A DNA stretch of 64,000 bases from Ascaphus truei (taxonomy: Eukaryota > Chordata > Amphibia > Anura > Ascaphidae): NCBI GenBank assembly GCA_036426205.1, contig WSYH01000139.1:62001-126000 (forward strand), in the 5' to 3' direction. A program made the position numbers and the translations under genes. The notes beneath the pieces are model-generated. The model saw only the letters and a list, made by a program, of their open reading frames with translations, searched no databases and had not been told where the DNA came from. Positions 22,275 to 35,297 of the stretch are shown here, in pieces (the first letter of the stretch is position 1; every line of letters begins with the position of its first letter).

Positions 22275-25200
22275 TTTTTAAATGGTCCGAGGATAGTTTT
22301 GTACATATAGAAGAAAAAAAAAAAATAAAAAAAAAACAAAAAAAAAAAAAAAACAAAAAAAAAAAAAAAAAAAACATTGTAGTAAGTGGGCCTACTAACT
22401 CCACCCGAGCAGCAAGTCCTTATCATCCTTATACAGCTTAAGAACGACAGTCATAGTAGTTTAACTTACTTTGGGCTTTTGTTACATTATTGTGTCACAT
22501 GTGTTCATGTAAGTGCTACCAATGCATAATATACCCATATCTACCCCCACCCGACAGAGATTGTGGTGGGTACAACTCCTTCGGTTGCTGTACAAACCGG
22601 CTTGGTGCTGTGAACCTGCTGTGCAAACGAGGAGGCTGAAGGGCTCCCGGTGTTAGTGGGGAAACCAGGCGACAATGGGACAGGAGGTGGGTGGGACAAG
22701 TTACCTCATTGCTCTTGTTCTTCTGGGTGTGCAAGTGCCTTCCACTCATATGAGTACCATCTGGGGTCTCCAGAGGAGGGAACCGCCCACTGACAAACTC
22801 TCGCGTCCTCTCTCTCCTCTCACACACACTACCGGAACTGTGATACAACACACAGCACTTCCTTTCTGTGGTTCTTTATTGGCAGAGCAGCATACACGAT
22901 TAACAAACAGTCATCACAGCATAGAGCCTGCTTCTTCTTCTCTGCTGCCATCCTCTGCTCATCGGCAGCATAAACTCCCTCCCTCCTTTACACAGGTGGG
23001 GGTAAGAGGGAGAGAACGAATTCCCTGCAAGCTCTACTCTACCATAGCTCTCCTCCAGACTCCTCCTCATCCTAACTGATAACTTATTTTAGGAAACATG
23101 TCTCAATTGAATAGCCTGAATGGGAGTGTTCCGCTGCGTGATTGAATCATTACAACTCAAAGCTGGATACCACGATTGGCTCACGACACATCAGGGGGGG
23201 TGTTCCACCCATATCCACCTTTTGGATTAACAGCCTCAAAGTTGCTTAGGCCTGCCCCTCATATTTGCTACAATACTCAGAGCTGAAATGCAAACAGGCT
23301 AACTGAAGGAATTAACCTTCTTCCACTGCCTCTAACAGACTGACAGAGGAAAGCGCCCAGAATTAGCAATAGCTGACGAAGGACAGGCTATATACTACCT
23401 CCCTCTGGTAAAACTCCAACCAACCGTCCCGCTTGGACGACACAGAGCAGGTATAAACCCTTACCATACTGTGCAACACCTGTAAATTACTGAGCTTGAA
23501 ATGCAATAACTCCTTGCCCTCCAGCTTGACAGAACTGACTAATAACCACTGCAGAAAACACCGATACTGGCAATACAGTGACTGACTAACATAAACATTT
23601 CTACTACAAACAACACAGCAGTACAGAATGCATTATCGTAATGAGCAGGTCAGGCTTTCCTGACCATTCTAATCATCCAGACCCATTATCATCAGGCACA
23701 TTTACTGAATACACCTGCGCCTGCCGCCTCCGAGATATATTCTACTCGGTCTATGTAATATCTCTCCCCACCATCCATAGTTTAATAACTGGGAGCTCAT
23801 TCAGATCCACATGGCGGGAGCTTTTGCATAAGTCCCAATGTGGCCAATTATTCCTCTTTCACCCACTTCTAGCGGTGAATTTCTCATGTTCTCATCAATT
23901 TCTCCAGGGAATATGGGAAACTCATATCCACATCTTCCTGAACTAGTACTCTGGCTGCTCGGCGTTAACTTCACCAACTTTCGATTAGTAGTGGTGCCCG
24001 GAGCACCCAGAAATAGAGACCTTCCCACATAGGGTTCCTTCTGCCTCCTCCCTGACAGGAGACAATACATTATCAGATCTTACTGGCCCATCCCATCATC
24101 ATCACATCCCCCCACTGTGACACGACCCTCCCAAATGCATATCAGGCATAACAGACATAAACTATATTGTCCAATTGAAGCCACGTGACTTCCGGTGAAG
24201 ACTGGCCGGGTCAGGGTCACACCCTGGGACTAGTGATGTCGGGGAAAGCGGGACACGTCAAGGGGCACGATCCAGAGACTGGGCTCCGTGACAAGGGCCA
24301 GCAGCCAAAGTCTCTAGGGGGCACGTTCAGGGAACTCTCATCCGCCTCCCCGGGAGGAGCAATGGCAACAGTCCTGGTCAATTTCAATTTGCTCCTCCCT
24401 CTGCTCTTACGCACAGGGCATCACCGCGCCTCGCCTGAACGGCCCCTGCACTCTTCTTCCACTCCCTGCATGTCAGAGAGAAAAGGATCAACCGACAGGG
24501 TATTTACTCACTGGAGTGGCCTGCATCTCACTGTGACCTCACCCGCAGATGGCAACCTCGTGCGGCCATCTAGCTCCCCGGTGGTGGAGTAGGCAACAGT
24601 GAGTCGATGCAGTCATCAGGGGTGGTGTCCCGGCCGGCACTTCTTCCCACGACAGTCGACTCTGAGCAGCGTATTGGCGTTCGCAGCTCTCATGTAGGTC
24701 AGCGCTTGACAGCATCTCCCTCTGGTGCTGCAGATACAGCTCTGCAGCTTTCTGGGCGCGATCCCAGCGGCGATCCGTAGACAGTACAAGCACTCACCTG
24801 CCATCTGTAGCAGCAGGCGGATCCCAGCAGTCATCGGGTACGTTGGAGGTATCAGCTAATACCTCTGGATGGTCTGGAGGCAGCGGTCTCATCAGAGGTG
24901 TACCTGCCTCACGAAGCGAGGTTTCACCGGCGGCAGCAGAACGCACCTCACCAGTAGGTAAGTGGGGCGTCCGCAGGGCTCGGACGGCAGACTACTCAGC
25001 ACCACTGGACCAGGCGCAGAGGGGATGACTCCGGAGGTGGAGAGAGTCAGGCACTTGATGAAAGGGCATTCACCCAGGCAGTGGGCCCAAGCAGGGAACC
25101 TTCTTTTCCGGCCGCCATGCCGGACCGTATAGGAAGGATCCATGCTGGCCCTGCATGAGGGGTACGTGGACACCACTTGTAGATCAGATAGAACATTCTT

Positions 25201-28200
25201 ACCAACCATAGCAATATAATGTGGGCAGCGTCGTCGGCGATGCGTGAGCTAGTTGAGAACAACTACACACCAAGGTTAGAAGAGTGCGCAGCTCCCAGTG
25301 CTCATGATAAGATCAGGTTTCTGCAGGCCCATTGAGCCTTGCCCGCAGATAGGGAAACACGGCAAGCGGAGCAACTTCCCATGAGGTGAAGCGAGAGCCG
25401 CCTGGAAAGTCACATAAGGGGCAGACCCCAAGCAGTTGATTTCAGGAGAGTTCCCTAATGACTAGGACTCCTCCGGTCAATTTGTGACTTGCCCACAATT
25501 CTCCATGGTTAGAGTCAAGCAGCAGCATTTCGAGGCACAACTGCTGTCTCTGTAGTACACGTGCGTCTGGTTCCTTACTTCCTGTGGGTTCCTTCAAATC
25601 ACACTCAGCTCTCCCCTGGTAAATCGTACAGTCCAATCCAGAGCAAGCAAATGGGAGGATTTCAGTAGTTCCCGCGCAATTTTCTTGCAAGCTGTAGATC
25701 AGCAAAGCTTGCAAGCGAAGATAGCTTTTTGCAAACAAGCACAGGCTTTCCCTGGTAAGGCGGGAAGCCGCCATTTGTCACATTCCGATCCATGCGGCCC
25801 CCAGTTTTCTGGAGCCGCCATTTTGAGAGTGGAGAGTACATGGCGTTCCAGTTATGAGCAGAACCGCCATTTTGAGGTAGTAACACAGTCCAGTTTCACA
25901 AGCGTGCTCCTTCTTCCAGTTAAGAAGTCACATAAATCACAATTCTCTCTGTGTCGCAGCCGTGGCCCCTGTAGCGCTGTACAGACAGAACCACACCAAA
26001 CACCATTCTTTTCTGTCCCTGTTCTTTGAGTCTCAACTGCCCTGGTGGTCTCCAGGGACGCCTCGCAACAGGGACTTCCTATTAACTCTTATTTGCGGGT
26101 ATACAAGAAACCGAGAGAGCCATGGTCATCATGGTCCTGTCCCCTCTTCCCTCTTCAGTGTAGTGCACAAGGTCACCATGCTTCCCTGGTGTCGCCTCAG
26201 CAAGCCGCCCCCAACATAGTTGCCAATAAGGGTCACTCCAGCGCCCTGGTATCGCCTCAGGAAGCCGGTCCCCTTTGCTCATATGATGGGTGTACAGGAA
26301 CCCCATCCTTTCCGCGGAGCCCCTGTCTCCCCTTGAAGTGCAAGTGGTTACTCATACCACCTCTGGTCAATGGTCCATAACCACGCCACCAGAGGGGTAG
26401 CCCAACCTTGCAAATGTCTTCTTGGATAGGGTACCCCTCCCTCCTGGGAACTTCAAGGAGAGTTCCCCTCACTGAAAGTCAATGGGCCTGCTCTGTGCTG
26501 CATCAAAGTCCCAACAATGCTGCATGGTCCACTGTCTCTGAAACTGTCCCTTGCTAAAACTGTCCTGTCCTGGATGCAGTCCTCATCTCAGAAGTGCCTC
26601 CAAATGCAACCCTCTTATCCCCCCACCCGACATGAGATTGGTGTGGGTACCTCCTTCTGTTTACAGAACATGGTCTTGTGCTGTGACCTGCTGGCAACAG
26701 AGGGCTGAGGACTCCGCGGTGTTGTGGGGAAACCAGGACAGGATGGTGGCGTGTGACAGGTTATCTTGCTTTTGTTCTCTCTGGGTTGCTCGTGCCTCCA
26801 GCCAGTAGGGATCCTCTGGGGTCTCCAAGAGGGACCCCCACTTTCACTCTCTCCTTCTCACCCAGGACAGTGATACCACACAGCAGCTTCTTTCGTGGTT
26901 CTTTATTGGCAGAGCACAATACACAGCATAGTACAGCATCACAGCATAGGCCTGCTCTTTCTCTCTGCCATTCTGCTCTCATGGGCAGCATACTCCCCTC
27001 CCGCCTTACACAGGTGGGGTAAGAGGGAGGAGAAACGATTCCCTGTCAGCTCTACTCATATATCTCCTCTCGCAGACTCACTCCTCATCCTAACTGATAA
27101 CTTATTTTAGAAACATGATCTCATTTGAATATCCTCAGGGAGTGTCCTCTTAGTTTTGAATCATTACAACTCAAAGCTGGATACCGATTGGCTCACACAC
27201 CTCAGGGGGTGTTCCAACCCATATCCCACCTTTTGTTATAACATGCTCAAAGTTGCTTAGCCTGCCCCTCAATATTGCTACATACTCAGAGCTGAAATGA
27301 ACAGGCCTAACTGAAGGAATAACCTTTCCACTGCCTGTTCTAAACGGAACGACAGAGGAAAAGGCCCAGAATTACAATAGCTGCGAAGGCCGAGCTATAT
27401 ATGTTTTTTAGTTTAATGTAGTTGTGTCTGTGGGAATTCCTTCTCGCTATCAGATTACAGATTATATTGTATCAAACATTGATTCTGAGTGCTGGCACAT
27501 GTAACACTGGCCGAAGAATACCATCATCTAATTGAAAATATTATGAACAATGGATGAATTATTTGTGATAAAATAGTGCACATGGCACTTTTGGATCATT
27601 TGTTATTTCAGTAACTGCTGCTTCAGAGTTTGTACTCGGTCTCTGTAGTTTTGGGAATATAAAGTGTTTTTTTGTCCATTACTATTTTTTGCTATCTGAA
27701 AACCTCTGATAAGTTAATCAATCCAATATAATTTTACTTTATTACATCACACTTTCCTCATAGTCATATATTTTGAGAAGAGTTAACATTTTAGTTCGCA
27801 GTTCTAATTTATTGTCACGAATGAGTTGTTTGGCTATTTTCAGTGATGGGTTTTTTGTAGTGACTTTCTAATAAGTGTTGACTGTACTTAATGGAAAGAT
27901 GAAAAGTCTGAATCAGGAACATGTTAGTTAAGCTTCCTCGAAGTAGTGAGTTTTTAGGCCACCAAACAGGATGTTATATTAATAATAAAATTATATAATT
28001 ATAACAGAACCACAACAATATTTAGATGGAGCTGGGAGCAATCACTAACATAAACAGAGGTTGCCCAAGGTTAAAAGATTTAACTATGGTTCCCAACACA
28101 AAGACTGGTGTATTTTTCTATTTAAAAAAATAAAAAAATTCCTTGTTAGCTTGAGTCTGAGTCAGATATGAAATGCTCACTCCAACCAAACATAATTAGG

Positions 28201-31200
28201 TAATTTTGAAATGACAATCAACCAATATCATAATACAGACCAATTTTATCAACCCTCAAGGAAATCAGCCACACCAGATAGTAGGAACAACCGTGAAATT
28301 ATATAAACACTAGAATGCACTAGAGTAGATACAGTACAGTAAATATATAGTATTTCTTGTATATCACCTAACCTGCATTTCCTGAGGTTAATTGGCACTG
28401 TGTTAGCATGCGACATGTGGGGGAAAAAGTACCAAGAATGTAAACTATTTTTGACACAAAAAATAAAATCGCATTTATAGTTGTTATAGTTTTTATTTTT
28501 GCCTTTAAGCTTAGATTGTAATTGAACATTATTATCAGTTTTTCATATAGTACAGTAATAGCACCTTACTTTCTCATAATACTTGATTCATTATTCTGTG
28601 ATGACTCCATTGGGATGTTCAGGTTCCTGCCAGGATGATTGACACTTGCTCTGTAACACTCTCTCCTTCATTACTCCACTGACTTGTGAGGGAGCTGACA
28701 AGATGAATACAAACAATAAGAATTTTTTGATGTCTTAAAAGTACCAAAGTCATCACGTCTCTTGCAGTGTGACTTTCATTAAGCTAAAATAAACACCTTT
28801 TCATACAGAACAATTCAGAGACTAATGAATATTCAAATGAGGTTTTATTACGCTCATAAACTATAATCGAAATGTAAATTAAAGTGCAACAGCAGAATAG
28901 CATTGTTGAAGTTAGTGCAAAACAGGATTGATGGGATTAGTGACATAACGCAAATGAATTCTAATTAAGCCCAAAACACTAGGCTTTCAAATTAATCTCT
29001 TGTGATGAATTGGCAGACCAAATATTTTAAACTCAAAGTACAAAAACATCAATCTGATTTTTTTTTTTATGTATACACCAATTATAAGGAATGGGTCAAT
29101 TTAATACACAAACATGTTTGGACTATTGCCAATCATGCAGTATAATTAGAAAGATAATACAATGCATATTGTTTGCAACCTTTTAGAAATATTATTAATT
29201 CCATGTACAGTAAATCTGCTTACTTTGTAGCACATACTTAGATGTCTAATCAAGCGGTCCTCGGTTATCCGACACACATGCATTCTTGAAAATAGCATTG
29301 GATGTGAATCGCTGTAAAGCAACTCTATTCTCGCCCTTTGGCATGTATTAATAAAAGTTTGATAGAGTGTCTGAGCGTCAGATAAGGCAGGTGTGCTCAA
29401 CTCCAGTCTTCATGCCTCCCAAACAGTCGCGCTTTCAGGATATTTCCAGCTTCAGCACAGGGACTCAATCATGTCCCTGCTTCAGCACAGGTGGCTCAAT
29501 CAGAGCTCAGTCACAACTGAACCACTGATTGAGCCATCTGTGCTGAACTGGGATATCCTTAAATCCTGACTGTTGGGGGGCTGGAGAACTGGAGTTGTGC
29601 ACCCGTGGATAAGGTGTATTGGGTGTCGAAATACTGTCCTTTGGAATCTATTATAAAGCGTTGGATATGTCATTCGTCGAAAAGTAAAACGTCAGACATA
29701 GAGGACCAGTTTCTAGAAAATAAAGCAGAGAATGGTGGACCATGGTAGGTTCCATCATTACCATCATGCTAAGAGGTGAAAGGAAAATCTTTTTGGACAT
29801 AAAAGAAACTGACCATAAAATGAAGTTCTTTGTTACCTGCTTCTTTCCCTGTAAAATGCTCTCAGAACACTGGGGCAATAAACCTTTCAAAATAACAGAA
29901 TTGAGAAGATATGTTATGCTGCTAATTTCCAGTGCTTAATCGTAAACGATTCACTGAGATTAACAAACATACTCAGATTTTAACATAAATAGTTTTATTT
30001 AACAAAGTAATGTGTTCGAAATAAGATTGCAGATGGACAAATTTAAGAAACTGTTATAGATTAGTGGATTGCTGGAATATGTCATCGCACACATTTCAGT
30101 AAATGAGACTGTGGAATGAAAAAACTAATTTACTCTAACTTGCTCTGGGATGATTAACTAGTCGTCTTGTCTGTCTAAATGAGCAGAAACACTACACTGT
30201 CTGCATTTTAGTAAGTATTTATGAATCATTCTTCAAATATAGTATTGCCCAAAAATGGGTTTAAATGTTCAGGCACATTTCCTCCTATATTAATGCCTTT
30301 AAGCAGATGCAAATCATTTCAAATAACTGATGCCAACAATATGGCTTGCAATTTGCACCCCTTGGATTTTATCTCATCTTATCTTTTCTTTTTTCTTTTT
30401 AGTGACCTTATTTTCCAGTGATTCACATTGCTCATCTCTGGTAATTGAGTTGAAAAAAAATCAATGCATTTACCCAGGGACACCACTTGACTCCAGGTCA
30501 TATGAAACAGACAAGCCATGCATGTTTAATTTAAAAAGTCGTCCTCCTGTAGTCTCATGAAGAAACAGGTCTTCAAGCAGTAATATGCATTTTCACCGAA
30601 GACTCATATACATTAGGTGGGAATTACATCGTTTCCAAAAGAGTCGTTAGTTCAACATTTTTCCTTTTGTTTTACGTACACACCAAAATAAATAGGTCGA
30701 TAAGTGAAACACTTTTGATTAGAGTAGGCACTTTTTCCCCAAGTTCGAATCACTTAAAAATGGTTCGTTGACACTTTTGAACTTCCTCAAAATTACTGAG
30801 TTTACAAATAGCAAAATTTGTAATTAAAAGTTAAACAAAAGTTTAAAATAAAATTGCTACACAGCCCTAGACTAAAGACACCGTATATCCACATCAGTGT
30901 TGTTGCAGTACATTTTGGATAACAAGTTTGATTGAACTTTGCAAACTTTCAAACCGTTTCAAAACCAAATTCCTGTCAGTATCTCCTGTCAGTATCTCCT
31001 GTCAGTAACGCCTGTCAGTAACCCATCTCTACTTTTGATGAATACTGCCACTCAATATGTTTTTTTTTTTTTGATAGACAAGTCCACGATAACATGACCC
31101 CCGCATCTTTCATCCTAAATTCTAGTTTCAAGTTGTTAACCACAAAGAGACCTGCTATATCCTGTGTGTGAACCTACGACCTTAAAAGTGTGACATCTGA

Positions 31201-33190
31201 TTGGATTTAATATATACTATATAATATTGTGGGTCTGGTTTTTGAGCTCACTATATTGTGTATGTCTATTGTAAATTATGTTGGGAGGTTTGTGGCCCAT
31301 CCTGTTAAGCTCAACCCTCGCTTCTATTAATCAGTAGGTCCAAGAATACATGTGGATTGTGTAGTCTATTGAGAGATTTATTCCCCAGAATAAAGGTGAT
31401 GATGACCTTTTGCTGTAGCAATAAGCGTGGGAAATTATAGATTTTTTTCCTTGCACTTTATTTTTTTAGATTTTGTTCGCTACATTTATTAGGGCACTTC
31501 TGTTATTTAACCAGTTTAACTGCCCTGAGCTCACACATTGCACATTTTAACCCCTTAGGCACCGTATATATGACACGCATCCCATGTTGTTGGCTATATA
31601 TTGTTTTATTTCCTCTTCTCCTCGGTGCAGTGGGAAGAAATACAGAACGAAGTAATGCAATAGTTTTTGTAGGGCTTGCTGAGGGGTCATACCTTGACGT
31701 TGGTTGGCTTCAAATGCTTTGGCCAAAGGATTGAATTAAATGACCCATGTTTATAGAAGAGAAAACACAAAAAACATAGTGATAGACTAAATAGCCGTCA
31801 TAATTGTATGTGCATTGGGGCTTTCTTTGCTTACTGCTGTACATCTTCTTTGAGAGCCAATGCAAGCTGTTTGTGTGTATTTCATCAGTCGCTTTACCTT
31901 CATTTTACCTCAGGTGCTAAAATTACTTTAACAGAGGTCAATTGTTCTAATAATAGTGTAATGTATCTTGGCAGAGGTATATACTATTGGAAATAATAAT
32001 AGAGGAGAATAGTGTATTGTGTTTATAATATTTACTCTCTACGGTAAAAGTTTTTTTTTGTTACCACGTCATTTAATAATCTATTTTTTTTTTAAACGTA
32101 ATGTTAAATGTACTAAGTATTGGTCCTGTAAAATTGTAGGTTGTAACAGAGAACGCTTGAAGAAGAAAATGGTGAGGTTTCAAAAGCTTTGAACAAAACC
32201 ATTTTATTTCAAAAGAACTCTCATGTTGGTCCTTAAAAGGTATCACACCTACAGTGAATCTGGGTTTATTAGAAAAAGGTGATTCCAAGCTTTATTAAAC
32301 TATTGTATCTGCGTGTACATTCCCCTATGTAGAGGTGGACTACTAATGGATGTACTGCTCAAATGTAAAGGTCCCTCTTAGCAAGTCCATTTATTTTTTT
32401 CTAATTGCTATTAGTTTTCCTTTTTAAAACGCTTCCCACACACTTGTGGTGAAATGTATCGTTTTCTACGGAAGAAAAATACTTGTGTAAATCCATAACA
32501 ATTCTAATATTTAGAGAAAAAAACTGCTTCACATTCATCTTAAGCGCTATAACTGAATTGCTGCTGCTTACTTCCTCAGTGAGGTTCGGGTCTCCGCAAT
32601 CTCTAACAAAAGCCACTATGTGTCTTGTGCACAGCAAGGAAAAAAAATATATTAAACTTTGACACGACAATTAAAATGGTTGGAAAACTGTTAAATGGCC
32701 AGGTGCTACTGAGAGTGAATCTTTAAGGACACAGAAAGTTGCAGTGTAAGGCAGCTGGGTTCTATAAAATTCAAGGGGAAAAAAGGCTCATTGTCACTTT
32801 GTGCTGTGCATTTTTAGCTCATCTTTTCTGTTAAAGGCTGCATTTGGCAGAAACTTCACTGTGAATTAAATGAGCATGTTTTTGGGTATTATTTGGACTG
32901 CAGGTGTTCAATAAATTTCTTGAATGTATGCAGCGTCACTATGGGACACCGGCATCTTATTTTTTACGTCTCCTTCTACATAGTTACTGCATATTACTGA
33001 ATATATTATATGCAAAATGTAATGATTATCTCAGTTGTTGCATGGATATGCATTATATATAAAAGAAGAATGCTTTTTACTACCAGACATTATACTAGTA
33101 CTAAATTTAATATAAAACTGAAGGCAAATAGAAAAAAAAAATGAATGTTTAAACAAAATGTATTTAACATTCAAATAAAAAACTGATTTG
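22275..33190 (+). repeat. Direct-repeat block, copy 2 (indel-rich, probably unpolished)
   Basis: It follows copy 1 base for base except for frequent one-base insertions and deletions, often at homopolymers, spread evenly over exon, intron and repeats. It includes LTRs at about 22514-23394 and 26605-27402, the ORF remnant at about 23645-25515, the exon copy at 28570-28694 and the MITE pair at about 29250-29710. Its left LTR is full length, unlike copy 1. I infer raw long-read sequence placed in a contig gap. A recent segmental duplication is the alternative. Confidence 0.88.
28570..28694 (-). pseudogene. Second, disrupted copy of EPHA7 exon 6 (probable assembly duplicate)
   Basis: The copy has the same length and the same splice-site surroundings as the exon at 13455-13579. 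It carries compensating one-base insertions and deletions. One pair turns the EYEI region into consecutive in-frame TAA and TGA codons. Another pair changes the residues around QRSVNLS. Flanking intron is likewise copied with scattered one-base indels. A real second exon would be expected either to keep its frame or to diverge by substitutions as well, so I infer unpolished sequence of the same exon. A decayed tandem duplication is the alternative. It should not be added to the gene model. Confidence 0.8.
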
Positions 33191-33200
33191 AATAGATTGG

Positions 33201-33205
<5 letters not shown>

Positions 33206-33262
<57 letters not shown>

Positions 33263-33277
33263 CACACACACACACAC

Positions 33278-33314
<37 letters not shown>

Positions 33315-33340
33315 ACCACACACACACACACACACACATG
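33206..33340. repeat. (CA)n microsatellite
   Basis: A long ACACAC run with CCC and CACCACA interruptions, at the presumed contig edge where the direct repeat passes into the inverted block. Confidence 0.95.
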
Positions 33341-33523
33341 TGTGTTTACAGTCTTAATATAGATATGTCTGAACAGTTGAAAATGGTTGATTAGAGAACG
33401 TGATACTGAAAACCGATACACTAGCAAAATTAAGTAATTGCATGGTATAATTATTGCATTCACTCCTAAGCCAGCATTTTTATGTCACAGTGTTTAAGAC
33501 CAATCTATTTACATCACAGTTTT

Positions 33524-33534
33524 ATATATATATA

Positions 33535-33582
<48 letters not shown>

Positions 33583-33650
33583 ATACTATTATATTATATA
33601 TATATATAGATATATATATATATATATTATATATATATCTATATAATATA
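33524..33650. repeat. (TA)n microsatellite
   Basis: TATATA runs with a few CTATA and GATATA interruptions. It lies beside an R1 repeat, the same association as at 21197-21323. Confidence 0.95.
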
Positions 33651-33664
33651 TATCTTGTACTGAT

Positions 33665-33915
33665 TACAGTTAATGGTGGCTGTACTGAGTTAAGTTATGG
33701 TGAGTAAAAAAAGTGACAAAAACCCTCCACAGCAAAGCAAATATGCAAATGTAAATACAACTGTATGCTCATCTGCATGTCTTAGGCAGGTCTGCAACCC
33801 CACCTTTCACCATTATCACCCAGCACACAGCACTTCCACTGCAGCAAGGGATTCTGGGGAATGACATGCAAATGAGCACACAGTGCCACTTTTTGCTTCA
33901 AAAAACATTTTTAAC
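33665..33915 (+). repeat. R1-family repeat copy
   Basis: It begins near ACTGAGTTAAGTTATGGTGA and contains CTGCAGCAAGGGATTCTGGG and ATGACATGCAAATGAGCAC, the R1 core. It is non-coding and MITE-like. Confidence 0.7.
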
Positions 33916-34362
33916 ATGGTTCCCTATAGGCTTAAGCTTGCTGCATGGTCATATTCTGGAATCAATGTTGCTATTAGCACAACATTTGTGTATAGGATGA
34001 CCATCTCCAAGCATGAAACTCAATACAAAATGGATGTCTACTGTACAGGCAAACAGCTGTCAAGCACAGAGTCACCAGTTAACTTATTGAATTATCAGTG
34101 TATCACTTTGTTCTTATGTTTTAGGTAATTAAAAACCCTTGCAGGCTTGGACAAAGAAGAAAATGAGATCAGTCTTTAGCTGTTCCAAATTTAAAACCAT
34201 TGTAAATCCTGCAGACAATTGTAAAACTTCAGTTGATTCTAAGCAAGCTTATTTCCTTTTCCTTTAAATTAACCAATTAAAATGCAATACTATTATTATG
34301 CTAATGATAAAATAGAAGGAACATATTCAACCTTGCACGAAAACCGTTATTATCCACCACAA

Positions 34363-34701
34363 CAGTGGTTTTCAACCTTTTTTTTGTTGTTAGGGAACAC
34401 CAGAATTCGGTTGCGAAATTCTGGGGAACCCCAACCCTCGCCCCTCCTCACCCATGTCTCGTATCTCTCCCACCTCACACAGTCTCTCCCTTACGCTCCC
34501 TCTCCCCCACACTTTCTCCATTACACTCCCTCTCCCTCTCTCTTCTATATACACACACACTCTCCCCCTCTCACTTACACACACACACACACACACACAC
34601 AAAAGTTGCTATGTGGGGGTTCCGCCGCGTCGCCGGGTGTGGGACAGCCGGGAGAGTTGTCACAGCTCCCCCCCACCCTCCGGTTGGAAATCACGGCACT
34701 A
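34363..34701 (+). mobile_element. hAT-like MITE
   Basis: The left end CAGTGGTTTTCAACC is a Charlie/hAT-type terminus. The right end GGTTGGAAATCACGGCACTA is a weaker inverted match. The middle is CT-rich with a (CA)n run at 34577-34601. No convincing 8-bp target duplication is visible. Confidence 0.5.
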
Positions 34702-35297
34702 CAAGCATGTTTTGTGCAGTGGCCAAAAAAAATGTGTATTCCTTTTATTAAAAAGATGATGGAAAATCTTGAATATTAATACTGAACACTCAATTTTACT
34801 TTTGGAATAAGTACAGTACAGGTACCTGATTAATGTTCATCTTGGTGCATAAGATTACTGAGGCAATCTGTGAAGAGTTACAGTGAAATGATTTCACTCA
34901 CAAAGAAGAATGGTCTCCAAAAGATGGGACCAAAAACCTCATATACGGAAGGCACTCAGATTATAGCTCAAAACCCAGTAAATATTTAATTCATAGCAAA
35001 ATACAAACATTACAGCCGTAAAGATTAAAAACACTAAAGAACAAGTATCAGCACGTACGTAAGCATACAGTACCAGCAAGCGAGGAGACTAGCCTGTCTT
35101 TATGCCTGGAAGCAGGTTCACTGGACTGGACTGGACGAGTGGAAATGTTGCATACCAGCAACTGCATCACCAGCAAGCCTGTATATATCCTTGCAGATCA
35201 AAGTGGTCCTTGATTTTTAAAACAGAGGACGGACATGCTATTTTTCAGATAATAAAACCCATAGTGCTCATAATTGCCTGTTACTTTTTTTTACACG

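Noticed and set aside
6896..33190. Tandem duplication of an EPHA7 exon as a new gene structure
   Set aside because: Indel-dominated differences and stops in the second exon favour an assembly artefact.
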